A stretch of DNA of 64,000 nt from assembly GCA_017307785.1 (NCBI GenBank), contig JAFKGI010000006.1, forward strand, positions 186,001 to 250,000, given 5' to 3'. Made by a program: the position numbers and the translations under genes. The notes under the pieces are model-generated. The model had not been told where the DNA came from, made no database searches, and saw nothing but the letters and a program-made list of their open reading frames with translations. Shown one piece after another: positions 43,615 through 52,644 of the stretch. This DNA is from Vulcanimicrobiota bacterium (GTDB lineage Bacteria; Vulcanimicrobiota; Xenobia; Xenobiales; JADMJV01). The first letter of the stretch is position 1. Every line of letters starts with the position of its first letter.

Positions 43615-44766
43615 GTGCCTGCCGAGGGTCGAGAAGCGCACCCGGTGAAAACCTACAGTTTGACCCAGCGTTGGTCGCCGGCGCTGGCGGGACGAGAAGG
43701 GCAAGTCTTCCGGCCGCACCTGGTGGCGGTCGTCAACGAAATCGAGGGCACCTGCGGCGGCGTGGAAGTCGTCGAAAACCCCATGCGCCCCGCGGCTCTG
43801 GCTCGCTGGCTGGCTGAGCGCATCGACAAAACGGAAGCCGCCCATCTCTGGGTGGACGACGCCAACCTGGTCGGGCCGATGACCATGTATTTTCCCAAGC
43901 TGACGGTTAGCTGGTGTGCCACCCCGCCCCAGCTCTCGATTTTCCTGGCCGGTCTGGCCCGCGAACTGCCCAATGACCGCGCTCCAGAACAGAATCTGGT
44001 GGATAGCTGCGGCGAGACGAGCGCACTCGTCTTTTACGGCGCGGCCCGCGATTTTTACGCCACCAAACCCGGAGAGCGCTTTACCCGCGACGATCGACTG
44101 AGCTTCCGCGACAGCCGGAAACGCGAGTGGGACGTGATCGCGCTGGGCAGCGACGAGGTGGAATCCGGATTTTATGTTTTCGATCCAGCGGGCGGGCCGC
44201 CGGTTTGTGGCGTCACCCTTCACCAACCCGCTTTTCTGGCCGCCCTCGACCTGGACCTGATCGACCGGGCCGGCCTGGTGTATCCGCGCGCCGAATACCC
44301 CTGGATCGTGCGACCCGAGCCCCAGGTGGGTCCGAGTCAGGAATGGGTGGGCGAACTCACCTGGCTGTTGAATGCTCTGGTCGACCTGCAAGGGTCCCTC
44401 ATCGAGTCCGACGGTCGGCGCCTGGAGCCGGCTCGGGAACCAGGCGAAGTCCTGACCGAGGCTTTGCTCGTCTATTGGGGCAAGAAAACCCAGCTCGCCA
44501 AAGAGCTGGCGGCTTTCCTGGTGGAGTTTCTGCAGAACTGGATGTTGCTCAAGCCCCGGGGTCAGCGCAATTATGAGCGCACCTTTCAGGAGTTGCACTG
44601 GATTGGCGAAGACTACCTGGCCTCCGTAAAAAAACGGAAGTTATGGCCCGAGTATTTTCTGGGCGAACCGCAGTTTACGGGAGCGGATTTGTCCGAGAAG
44701 GATCGGCAGGCCTATCTGAAGACCTGGAAACAGGTTTCGGCCTTCGTGGAGGCTCGCGGTCGATGA
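43615..44766 (+). CDS. Conserved-looking cytosolic protein, unknown (383 residues)
   Basis: No family recognised. The start is uncertain: GTG at 43615 or GTG at 43645, where the sequence VKTYSLTQRWSP begins. The second looks more like a native N-terminus. The protein is mixed alpha/beta with AAHLWVDDANLVGPMTMYF, VIALGSDEVESGFYVFDP and a helical C-terminal third with WGKKTQLAKELAAFLVEFL and NYERTFQELHWIGEDYL. No signal or membrane helix. The next gene begins 4 bases before this stop (ATGA overlap), so the two are coupled. Confidence 0.6.
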   Translation: MPAEGREAHPVKTYSLTQRWSPALAGREGQVFRPHLVAVVNEIEGTCGGVEVVENPMRPAALARWLAERIDKTEAAHLWVDDANLVGPMTMYFPKLTVSWCATPPQLSIFLAGLARELPNDRAPEQNLVDSCGETSALVFYGAARDFYATKPGERFTRDDRLSFRDSRKREWDVIALGSDEVESGFYVFDPAGGPPVCGVTLHQPAFLAALDLDLIDRAGLVYPRAEYPWIVRPEPQVGPSQEWVGELTWLLNALVDLQGSLIESDGRRLEPAREPGEVLTEALLVYWGKKTQLAKELAAFLVEFLQNWMLLKPRGQRNYERTFQELHWIGEDYLASVKKRKLWPEYFLGEPQFTGADLSEKDRQAYLKTWKQVSAFVEARGR

Positions 44767-45449
44767 GAGGGCGCGTCTTGTTGCTGCAAACCGGCAGTGC
44801 CCCGCCCACCTCGGGACAGGAGTACGGACAGCTTTTCGGCGACGCCTTGGGCCTGGAGCCGGTGCTGGCCGACGCTCGTTTGGGCGAATTTCCCGAAGGG
44901 GACTGGGCCGGCGTGGTCATCACCGGGTCGGCTTTTTCCACCTACGAAGAGCTGGACTGGATCGGTCCCTGTGAAGAGTTCTTGCGCCAACTGGCCGCCC
45001 GGGGCGTGCCGCTCTACGGCGTTTGCTTCGGGCACCAACTGCTGGCGCAGGCCTTTGGCGGCAAAGTAGAACGCTGCCCCAACGGCTGGGAGTTGGGCAC
45101 CTGTCGGGTCGAGCTGACCGAGCTGGGTCGAAAGGACCCGCTTTTCGAGTCGCTGCCCGGCGAGCTGGCGGTGCAGCAGAGTCACGGAGACGTGGTTACC
45201 GCACTGCCTGACGGAGCGGAAGTGCTCGCGACCAACGGGCATTGGGGAGTGCAGGCCTTTCGCCTGGGGGCGCGCATCTGGGGAACCCAGTTCCATCCGG
45301 AGTTCACCCCGGTGACCATGGCCGCTTCGGTGGAACGGGTCACCACTCTGCTCGAGCAAGATGCCGAGCAAAAGCAACAACTCCTGGATCAAATCGAGGA
45401 AACGGCGGCCGCTCGCGGTTGCCTGGCCAATTTCGCCCGACTGCTTTGA
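44763..45449 (+). CDS. Class I glutamine amidotransferase (GATase1)
   Basis: 228 residues from the ATG at 44763; an earlier frame start lies inside the previous gene. Catalytic triad motifs are present: VPLYGVCFGHQLLAQAFGG (nucleophile Cys) and GTQFHPEFTP (His and Glu), with GVVITGSAFSTYEELDW upstream. This is the free-standing GMP synthase-type GATase form, which supplies ammonia or acts as a gamma-glutamyl hydrolase; synthetase partner not seen. Overlaps the previous gene by 4 bases and is followed by a T2SG-like protein. Confidence 0.9.
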   Translation: MRGRVLLLQTGSAPPTSGQEYGQLFGDALGLEPVLADARLGEFPEGDWAGVVITGSAFSTYEELDWIGPCEEFLRQLAARGVPLYGVCFGHQLLAQAFGGKVERCPNGWELGTCRVELTELGRKDPLFESLPGELAVQQSHGDVVTALPDGAEVLATNGHWGVQAFRLGARIWGTQFHPEFTPVTMAASVERVTTLLEQDAEQKQQLLDQIEETAAARGCLANFARLL

Positions 45450-45481
45450 ACCCCGTCCTGGGCAGGGCCGTAGGCCCGATT

Positions 45482-45907
45482 ATGACAAGCGATTCTTTCT
45501 TCAAGGTTCTGGGTTTTCTGATCAAGGTCGTGCTGGGGCTTTGCGGCGGCTTCGTGGCTCTGGTGGTGCTGAGCTTCTTCACCAATCCGCGCGGCTACAA
45601 GAGCAAGGCCTACGGTCAGTTCACCGCTTGCAAGTCCAACTGCAAGAACATCGCCACCGCTTTGGAGATGTATGCCAGCGACCACAAGGGGCGTTACCCC
45701 CGGCGCCTGGAGCAACTGGAGGGAGGGATTTACCTGAAGACCCTCCCCACCTGTCCGGCGGCGGGACGCATGACCTACGAAAACTACCGGGTGAGCACCA
45801 GGCCGGACGCTTTTAGCTTTGCCTGCTGTGGCACCAACCACAGTAGCGCCCAGGCCGGGGCCAATCTCCCCCGTTATAGCGCCGAACTTGGTCTGGTTGA
45901 GCATTAG
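45482..45907 (+). CDS. Membrane-anchored T2SG-like domain protein
   Basis: 141 residues from the ATG at 45482. N-terminal helix VLGFLIKVVLGLCGGFVALVVLSFF without a prepilin site, then a pilin-like soluble domain CKSNCKNIATALEMYASDHKGRYPRRLEQLEGG and YLKTLPTCPAAG. This matches the C-terminal half of the GAF-pilin protein at 28398 (Cys pattern CxxN, MYAxDHxGxYP, LPTCP). So at least two such anchored pseudo-pilin proteins exist. The overlapping DUF2306-like gene begins at its 3' end. Confidence 0.72.
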   Translation: MTSDSFFKVLGFLIKVVLGLCGGFVALVVLSFFTNPRGYKSKAYGQFTACKSNCKNIATALEMYASDHKGRYPRRLEQLEGGIYLKTLPTCPAAGRMTYENYRVSTRPDAFSFACCGTNHSSAQAGANLPRYSAELGLVEH

Positions 45908-46481
45908 ACTCTATATCGCGCTCCAGGTGCTCATGCTGAGCTGGACCTCGATCACCATGCTGGTACAGGGTCCGGGAGCTTTTGATGCCCCCTTTGGGCC
46001 CAAGTATGCTCTCGAATGGAACTGGGTGTTGGCACACAGCCTCAGCGCCATTGTGGTGCTGCTGCTCGGCCCCTGGCTGTTGTGGCGCTGGCCGGGCCAT
46101 CGGGGGCTGGGCAAAGTTTACCTGGTGTGCGCCGCCCTGGCTGCTCTGACGGGAATCCCTTTAAGCCTGCGGGCCGAGGGTGGCTGGGTCGGACGCCTCA
46201 GCTTCCTGATTCTGACGTGTCTATGGTTGCGGGCTGCCTGGGGGGCTTACGCGTCGGCCCGGCGGCGGATATGGAAGCAGCACGTGCAATGGGTTCAGGT
46301 CCACTATCTGCTGGCCTGGTCAGCCGTTTTTCTAAGACTGGGCCTGGGCGTGACCGGTTCTCTGGGAATTCCCCTGCAGCAGGTGACCCCCGCACTGGCC
46401 TGGTTGAGCTGGCAGCCCGGTTTTTGGCTGGGTTGCCGGTCTGGCTTGTTTTGGGGAAGAACAGCGGATCGCGTCGGCTAG
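45897..46481 (+). CDS. DUF2306-like membrane protein
   Basis: About 194 residues; start uncertain, with TTG at 45888 or 45897 both overlapping the preceding gene. Four or more membrane helices (ALQVLMLSWTSITMLVQ, LAHSLSAIVVLLLGPWLLW, VYLVCAALAALTGIPLSLR, GRLSFLILTCLWLRAAW, WVQVHYLLAWSAVFLRLGLG). His in HSLSA and HVQWVQVHY match the DUF2306 layout. Function unknown. Confidence 0.65.
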   Translation: MSIRLYIALQVLMLSWTSITMLVQGPGAFDAPFGPKYALEWNWVLAHSLSAIVVLLLGPWLLWRWPGHRGLGKVYLVCAALAALTGIPLSLRAEGGWVGRLSFLILTCLWLRAAWGAYASARRRIWKQHVQWVQVHYLLAWSAVFLRLGLGVTGSLGIPLQQVTPALAWLSWQPGFWLGCRSGLFWGRTADRVG

Positions 46482-46595
46482 CTTATTTCGGCAACAACCT
46501 GGACACATCGGCAATGCTTTGTTCATTTTGAGGCATTTCGCAAATAGTCCATTCGTGCCAATCTAGGATCAAATCCGGGTGAAAGGCATTGACCA

Positions 46596-47669
46596 ATGGC
46601 AATTTCCAAAAGTGGAAGCTCCGGCAGCAGCAGTAGCTCCAGCAAGCCCAAGTCTTCCAGCAGCACACGAACCTCCAGCGTCCGCAAACCGACCACCAGC
46701 AAACAGCCGCAGAAGCAAACCCAGGTTAAGAAGAGCGGCGACAAGGCCACCATCTCCAAGGAGAAGGACAAGGCCGGCGCGACCCCCGACTTCGGAGCCA
46801 GCTTTGGCTCCAAGCCGATGAAGAAGGGCGCCGAGGGCGACAACGTCAAGCAGGTCCAGGAAATGCTCAATGCCCAGGGAGCCAAGCTGGACGTGGACGG
46901 CAAATATGGCCAGAAGACGGCCGATGCGGTCAAAGCTTTCCAGGAAAAGCAGCAGATCAAGGCTGACGGGGTGATCGGCAAGGACACCATCGGCAAACTG
47001 CAGGGCGCTGACCCGGCGTCCAAGCAGGACCCCGCCGCAGCCAAGCAAGATCCGGCCGCCGTCACCGACCCGGCTGCCAAGGCGGACCCGGCGGCCAAAG
47101 CCGACCCCGCAGCCAAGGCGGATCCGGCCGCCAAAGCCGATCCGACCAAACCCGGCGGAGCGATCGACCTTCCCCAGGGCTACGAGAGCCTGGAGAAGCT
47201 GAGTGGTGAGCTCAACAAGCGGGACCCCCGCTTCAACACCGATACTCCCGACGGCCGGTCGGCCACCGCTCTGGCTCTGGCCATCGGCGGCACCGAGATG
47301 TATGGCAAAGACCGAACCGCCACCGACTTCTTCACCAGCAAGGGCGGCACCGGCAACAACATGCTGGGCTTTGCTCAATTCAACCAGAAGTACCACGCCA
47401 GCAAGACCAACACGCCCGAGAAATACACCAAATTCCTGGGCAACATTCTCACCGGCGACGCCCGAATGCCCAACAGCAAGGCGGGCGGCAACCACGTAGG
47501 CGCTCTAAGCGAAGCGGTCAAATCCGGAAAAATCAAAACCGGCGATGATCTGCGCAACTTTATGAAGCAGCGGGGCTTTGGCGGCTCCAACTGGCAGGGC
47601 ATCGACGACGGCTGGAAGCGAAATCCCGGCCTGGCCAACTCCCTGGTGCAATTCCTCAAACAGGGGTAA
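46596..47669 (+). CDS. Peptidoglycan-binding protein with Ser- and ADPAAK-rich linkers
   Basis: 357 residues. The N-terminal 60 residues are Ser/Lys/Thr-rich and disordered. Residues about 75-125 form a PG_binding_1 domain (DNVKQVQEMLNAQGAKLDVDG and YGQKTADAVKAFQEKQQIKADG). Five near-identical PAAKAD/PAA units (about 148-185) act as a spacer. The C-terminal 150 residues have YGKDRTATDFFTSKGGTGNNMLGFAQFN and a lysozyme-like look, possibly a transglycosylase, but no catalytic Glu can be fixed. There is no signal peptide despite the wall-binding domain, so export may be non-classical. A strong terminator follows. Confidence 0.75.
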   Translation: MAISKSGSSGSSSSSSKPKSSSSTRTSSVRKPTTSKQPQKQTQVKKSGDKATISKEKDKAGATPDFGASFGSKPMKKGAEGDNVKQVQEMLNAQGAKLDVDGKYGQKTADAVKAFQEKQQIKADGVIGKDTIGKLQGADPASKQDPAAAKQDPAAVTDPAAKADPAAKADPAAKADPAAKADPTKPGGAIDLPQGYESLEKLSGELNKRDPRFNTDTPDGRSATALALAIGGTEMYGKDRTATDFFTSKGGTGNNMLGFAQFNQKYHASKTNTPEKYTKFLGNILTGDARMPNSKAGGNHVGALSEAVKSGKIKTGDDLRNFMKQRGFGGSNWQGIDDGWKRNPGLANSLVQFLKQG

Positions 47670-47674
47670 ATCCC

Positions 47675-47708
47675 CAAAAAGGGCCCGTTCTACGGGCCCT
47701 TTTTTTGT
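47675..47708 (+). terminator. Rho-independent terminator after the PG-binding gene
   Basis: GGGCCCG (47681-47687) pairs with CGGGCCC (47693-47699) across a short loop, followed by a run of eight T. It lies inside the 3' end of the opposite gene (stop at 47690). Confidence 0.85.
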
Positions 47709-48151
47709 TTATCCAGAGCTTTCTTCATCGATTGAAAAGGCAGGCTGTCCTTTTGGAACATCCAGCTGACGAACTCGCTGTCGAAGATCGTGATCCCCAC
47801 CGTATGAGAGCGCTCTCCCTCCGAGACGGAGAGGGAACCCAGCTGCTTGGCGTCGCTGTGACCGCGCAACTTCCATACCTGGTGGAGCCTCAGTTCATCC
47901 CGGAACTTGGCGGCCGCGGCCGGATCGATGGGGCCCGAGCCTTTGAAGGTCTGGCCGTCGGACAGCAACTCATAGCGGAATTCCGCTCCCCGGTCTCTTT
48001 CGGAAAACTCGTAGAAGAGACGCGAACTCGGGTCGTCGAGGCGCAGAGTCAGCTTAAAGGGATCGACCGGGGCGGCTGGGGGTGCCTGAAAGCGTATCCA
48101 CAAGGCGACCGCCACCAGACACAGCAGCAAGGGAATCAGCCGTCGCAGCAT
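47690..48151 (-). CDS. Membrane-anchored hypothetical protein (153 residues)
   Basis: Start at ATG 48151, preceded by GGAACCTGAG as possible ribosome site; a TTG 15 bases upstream is unlikely. The first helix LIPLLLCLVAVALWIRF anchors a short outer domain with KLTLRLDDPSSRLFYEFSE and SVSEGERSHTVGITIFDSE. No family seen. Immediately after the secretin-tail gene (4-bp gap), so co-transcribed. The stop lies in the terminator of the facing gene. Confidence 0.55.
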   Translation of the reverse strand: MLRRLIPLLLCLVAVALWIRFQAPPAAPVDPFKLTLRLDDPSSRLFYEFSERDRGAEFRYELLSDGQTFKGSGPIDPAAAAKFRDELRLHQVWKLRGHSDAKQLGSLSVSEGERSHTVGITIFDSEFVSWMFQKDSLPFQSMKKALDKQKKGP

Positions 48152-48155
48152 CGTC

Positions 48156-48767
48156 TCAGGTTCCAATGACGATCATGGGTCCGGTAGTCGAGGGCTGAAA
48201 CAACCGGCCCAGCACGGGCAGGTCGCCGAGCACGGGAAGGACTTCCTCAAAAGGATAGAGGTTGGAAATCACCAGCGACTGTCCGGCCAGAAATTGGCCC
48301 TCGGTGTGTCGCCTACGCTGGCGGGCGGTGGCCGGCGAAATGGCGTTGGCGTCGCTGACGATGGTGGTGCTCAGGTCGATTTGCAGACTGCAGGATTGGT
48401 CCCCACTACGGGACGCTTCGGTGTGCAGGGCGATCTCGAAGGGCAAAGTCTGAGAGCCGAACTGTCGGGACTGAGGCAAGTAATACTTGCGATCCAGCCG
48501 GTCTCTCCAGACAAAGTCGCTGGTGCCCTCTTGAGCCGGCCATTCTGGCAGGGATTGTTCGGTGATCCCCAGCCGCAACGGCGGAATCCAATGGGCCTCC
48601 TGGGATTTCTGGGCATCCAGGGGCATCCACATGACCTCCGGGTCCAGGCTGGAGGGAACCAGGCGAACGCTCAAGGTGACTTCGGCCGGAGCAGCCTCGA
48701 GTTGGTCGAGAACGGAGTCGAGAGGACCCGCCGTCGCCAGGGCCGCGGCCAGAAGCAAATTCCACAT
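48156..48767 (-). CDS. Exported protein ending in a secretin-like C-terminus
   Basis: 203 residues. Signal peptide MWNLLLAAALATAGPLDS. The last 60 residues (GQFLAGQSLVISNLYPFEEVLPVLGDLPVLGRLFQPSTT then MIVIGT) match the end of GspD/PilQ secretins, where LPVLGDLPVLGRLF lines the gate region of the outer-membrane channel. Upstream of this the protein has no N domains and is too short for a full secretin barrel. It may be a stand-alone gate-like relic or an assembly decoy. Coupled to the gene at 47690. Confidence 0.65.
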   Translation of the reverse strand: MWNLLLAAALATAGPLDSVLDQLEAAPAEVTLSVRLVPSSLDPEVMWMPLDAQKSQEAHWIPPLRLGITEQSLPEWPAQEGTSDFVWRDRLDRKYYLPQSRQFGSQTLPFEIALHTEASRSGDQSCSLQIDLSTTIVSDANAISPATARQRRRHTEGQFLAGQSLVISNLYPFEEVLPVLGDLPVLGRLFQPSTTGPMIVIGT

Positions 48768-48788
48768 GTCGGGCTCTTCCGGAGCATG

Positions 48789-48815
48789 AGACGGGGCCCC
48801 TTTCGGGGCCCCGAG
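48789..48815. terminator. Perfect GC hairpin after azoreductase
   Basis: GGGGCCCC (48793-48800) and its own reverse complement (48805-48812) form a perfect 8-bp stem with loop TTTC. No U run on either side; likely a weak terminator or mRNA end. Confidence 0.5.
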
Positions 48816-48817
48816 CT

Positions 48818-49399
48818 TCAGGCGGTGGCGACCTTCTGTCGGGCCGCCTCGAGGGCTTCCTCGGTCTTCCCCATGGAAGTCCCCTCGATGCGGATCACCT
48901 CGACGTCGGTCAATCCCAGGAAGCCGAGGACCGACTTCAGGTAGGGCTCTTGAAAGTCGAAGGCCTGGCTCGGTCCAGCGCTGTAGACTCCGCCGCGGCC
49001 CAACACCAGGTGGAGCTTCTTGCCGGTGAGCAGACCCTTGGGGCCGCCTTCTCCGTAAGAAAAGGTGCGCCCGGCCCGGGCCACGTGATCGATCCAGGCC
49101 TTCAAAGTAGAGGGAATGCCAAAATTGTACATGGCCGCCTCAATGACGATCACGTCGGCTTGAATCAGTTCGTCCACCAGCTGATTGGACAGTTTGAGGT
49201 TGGGATGGTTGGGATCGCTGTAAATCACCGAAATGAAGTTCTCGTCAATGTGCGGAAGGGGGTCTTTGGCCAGGTCCCGTTCGACGACTTGCAAACCCGG
49301 ATGGGTGTGCTGGAGGCGGGCGACGAGCTGAGCGCCGATTTGCCGACTGGTGCTGCCGTGCAGGTTGGCGCTGGAGTGGATATGCAGAAGATTATTCAT
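48818..49399 (-). CDS. azoR: FMN-dependent NADH-azoreductase
   Basis: 193 residues, the usual AzoR length. Flavodoxin-like motifs are LLHIHSSANLHGSTSR (FMN phosphate), AAMYNFGIPSTLKAWIDHVARAG, YGEGGPKGLLTGKKLHLVLGRGG and PYLKSVLGFLGLTDVEVIRIEG. A soluble FMN quinone/azo reductase. It is divergent from an HxlR regulator across 47 bp, the standard pairing for redox-responsive control of azoR-type genes. Confidence 0.95.
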   Translation of the reverse strand: MNNLLHIHSSANLHGSTSRQIGAQLVARLQHTHPGLQVVERDLAKDPLPHIDENFISVIYSDPNHPNLKLSNQLVDELIQADVIVIEAAMYNFGIPSTLKAWIDHVARAGRTFSYGEGGPKGLLTGKKLHLVLGRGGVYSAGPSQAFDFQEPYLKSVLGFLGLTDVEVIRIEGTSMGKTEEALEAARQKVATA

Positions 49400-49446
49400 G
49401 GGTGTATGATGGGCGTAACCAAAGATACGCGCAAGAAGGCAGTTTT

Positions 49447-49824
49447 ATGTCACTAAGTAACACCGATGTTCCTAATGGAGTGAACCATGAGGCCTGTCGG
49501 CCGATCCGGGAAGTGCTGGGAATCGTAGGAGATAAGTGGAGTCTCCTCATCACCTATCAACTCTCGCGGCAGAAACTCCGGTTCAACGAACTGCGTCGAG
49601 CCCTGCCCGGCATTTCTCAGAGGATGCTCACCTATTCGCTTCGCGAACTGGAAAGGGCCGGACTGGTCTTACGGACCGTAACGCCCTCTGTGCCACCTCG
49701 GGTAGATTACGAACTAACCCCGCTGGGGGCAACCCTGCTGGTGCCGGTGCAAGGTCTGACCGACTGGGCGGTGGCTCACCAGGCGGAAATGGAGGCCGCC
49801 CGTGCTCGCTATGACGAAGCTTGA
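49447..49824 (+). CDS. HxlR-family winged-helix transcriptional regulator
   Basis: 125 residues from the ATG at 49447 with AAGG upstream; an earlier start at 49402 was rejected. The domain has ACRPIREVLGIVGDKWSLLITYQL, FNELRRALPGISQRMLTYSLRELERAGLV and VDYELTPLGATLLVPV. The Cys near residue 16 matches the redox-sensing Cys of HypR/YodB relatives. Divergent neighbour azoR is the likely target. A roadblock-like gene overlaps its 3' end by 14 bases. Confidence 0.92.
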   Translation: MSLSNTDVPNGVNHEACRPIREVLGIVGDKWSLLITYQLSRQKLRFNELRRALPGISQRMLTYSLRELERAGLVLRTVTPSVPPRVDYELTPLGATLLVPVQGLTDWAVAHQAEMEAARARYDEA

Positions 49825-50128
49825 GAACCTCTTAGCCGAGCACTCCCTCGTCTGCGGTGCCGTGCTCGCGACCGATGGCCAGGTTGTGGAGAAAGCGGGG
49901 AATTTCTCGGGAATGGACTGGGCCAACAGCCTCTTGGGCTCGCAAGCTTTTTTGTTGGCGGACGGGCCGATTCGTCCGGCCATGTCTGGCCAGGGCCGAG
50001 AATTCGCCTTGCTGGAACGGGTAGAGGGTGGACTGCTGGTGGTCTTTGGACTGGATCGTGCCGAAGGAATGGAACATCTCCTCTTCGCCCGCCGCGTCGG
50101 AGCGAGCATCGATGCGGCCTTCTCTTAA
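49811..50128 (+). CDS. Roadblock/LC7-like small protein
   Basis: 105 residues from the ATG at 49811 (a GTG at 49802 is possible). MTKLENLLAEHSLVCGAVLATDGQVVEKAG and REFALLERVEGGLLVVFGL match the Roadblock/LC7 (MglB-like) fold: about 100 residues, an opening helix and VxGAxLxxxDG-type strand. Such proteins work with small Ras-like GTPases or as sensors of protein complexes. Coupled to HxlR. The 3' end runs into the shared terminator. Confidence 0.65.
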   Translation: MTKLENLLAEHSLVCGAVLATDGQVVEKAGNFSGMDWANSLLGSQAFLLADGPIRPAMSGQGREFALLERVEGGLLVVFGLDRAEGMEHLLFARRVGASIDAAFS

Positions 50129-50139
50129 GAGAAGGCAAA

Positions 50140-50176
50140 TAAAAAAACCACCCGATCTCTCAGGTGGTTTTTTATT
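50140..50176. terminator. Bidirectional intrinsic terminator
   Basis: AACCACC (50146-50152) pairs with GGTGGTT (50163-50169). T runs follow the stem on both strands, so it would end both the HxlR-roadblock mRNA and the minus-strand RNA at 50176-51125. Confidence 0.88.
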
Positions 50177-51125
50177 GCCTGGCTGCCTTCCACTCCAACA
50201 CCAGGCACCCGGTAGATCTTGTGAGCAGGTCCTCCACCGCTTTCCGTCCCTGAGGACTTCCCGCAGCGAGTCTTTCACCTCGCGGTTCCTGTCGCCGATC
50301 CCGGCCTCTCTTTTGAGGTCTCTAAGAGGAGCACCCTCTCCGAGACACCTCTTTCTGCCCTTTAGTGGCTCACGCTGTAAAAGCTCAGCGGCTTGCTCGG
50401 TCTGCAAGCTACCCCTCTATCGTTCAGGCCGGTAGAGAGCCCCCTGGTCGCCGTCCTCCTGCACCAGGCTCCCACATCCATCGGGTTAGTTCGTTGCCGA
50501 TTTCCCTTTTGGTTGAGTCGGGTTGGCGCGCTTTTCTGCGGTTGTTCACCGGTTCCCAGCGCGTCGGTTTATCCTCGCGGTCCGACCCATTGATGTGATC
50601 CTCACGACATTGCTTTCGATCGCTTTGCGCCGTTGTCGCCCGGCCGCGTGCTAAGGTCTGCACGCAACCCCTGCCCCTTGGCTGGGACAGAGCCTCCTGG
50701 ACGCCGCTTCTCCCTGTCCAGGCTCCCCCTCGGTTTCCTGAGTGCTGTGGGCTTTTGTCCGAAGACTCCCGCCCGCAGGCTTCCACCTCGCGGTTCTCAG
50801 GGCCGATGAGGCCCGAGAGCATACATTTCGCTGCTCCCTGCGCTGCGTGCTGAGGTTACACGCTCCCCTGCCCCTCTGGCGGGACAGAGCCTCCTGGGAG
50901 CCACCTTCCTACCCAGGAACCCCAATTAACACCAGCTTACTCGGGAATTTTCCCTGCGCCTATCCTCCTTGTGAGAGGCCTGACGGAGTTCTGCCCTCGC
51001 GGGCACCCGTTGCTGTATTGGGCCAGAATTGGGTTATGCGAAGCCAATTCTCTCCGGCCTTACTGGGTCAGAAGGCTACCCCTGATGATACGCCCATCAG
51101 TGCGTCTTGCGCTCCGTGGAGCGCT
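50140..51125 (-). ncRNA. Large structured RNA of three tandem modules, not assigned to any family
   Basis: On the minus strand this 1-kb gene-free region behaves like a long folded RNA. A promoter-like element (51132-51160) lies upstream and a terminator ends it. Near the 5' end are strong hairpins: 51109-51124; 51082-51100; AGAAUUGG/CCAAUUCU at 51025-51051; and UGCCC-GCGA-GGGCA (50992-51005), a GNRA tetraloop. Then three modules repeat: hairpin I with CCUGG/CCAGG ends (50887-50918, 50690-50725, 50437-50471, plus a lone fourth at 50176-50207), followed by AGGCUCU, then hairpin II with AGACC-type loop (50845-50863, 50646-50665, 50391-50409), then ACCGCGAGG (50784-50795, 50573-50583, 50276-50287). 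Single-stranded parts are A-rich. No ORF with coding features. Confidence 0.75.
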
Positions 51126-51131
51126 CGAGGA

Positions 51132-51160
51132 ATTAATCATACCCACGATCCACCTGTCAA
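51132..51160 (-). promoter_or_regulatory. Sigma70-like promoter for the minus-strand RNA
   Basis: Reading the minus strand, TTGACA (51160-51155) is a perfect -35. ATTAAT sits after a 17-bp spacer (51137-51132) and TATGAT overlaps it at 51141-51136. Transcription would start near 51125, just before the first hairpin. Confidence 0.55.
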
Positions 51161-51297
51161 TAACATGTCCGGACGTTAACATGACGTTCATATTTAGTCT
51201 TTTGTAAGTCGTTCATACCTTGTTCATCTTTTCAGGGTGTTTTCAGGTGTAAGGTGGACCTACACACCACACCCCAACTAACAGGAGACCCCGACAA
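51161..51297 (+). promoter_or_regulatory. Upstream region of the subtilase gene with GTTCAT repeats
   Basis: AT-rich compared with its surroundings. CGTTCATA occurs at 51186 and 51210 and TGTTCATC at 51221; ACATG/ACGTTAACATGACGT palindromes lie at 51163-51190. AGGAG (51283-51287) precedes the ATG at 51298. Probably contains the promoter and a regulator site for the gene at 51298. Confidence 0.45.
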
Positions 51298-52599
<1,302 letters not shown>

Positions 52600-52610
52600 G
52601 TCCCCCAATG

Positions 52611-52640
52611 AAAAGGCCCCTCGCGAGAGGGGCCTTTTTT
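52611..52640. terminator. Rho-independent terminator between the subtilase genes
   Basis: AAGGCCCCTC (52613-52622) pairs with GAGGGGCCTT (52627-52636) and is flanked by T and A runs, so it can serve both convergent genes. Confidence 0.87.
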
Positions 52641-52644
52641 CGTT

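Noticed and set aside
46569..47495. 308-residue minus-strand frame opposite the PG-binding gene
   Set aside because: Composed of Gly/Arg/Val repeats mirroring the ADPAAK linker.
50176..51125. Group II intron or rRNA fragment
   Set aside because: No reverse transcriptase, no domain V-like sequence, and no recognisable 16S/23S core blocks; some short GAACCG-type phrases are too short to mean homology.
49832..51179. Open frames of 66-191 residues on both strands across the RNA region
   Set aside because: They overlap each other, lack family motifs and follow stem sequence; GC-rich structured RNA leaves few stops by chance.
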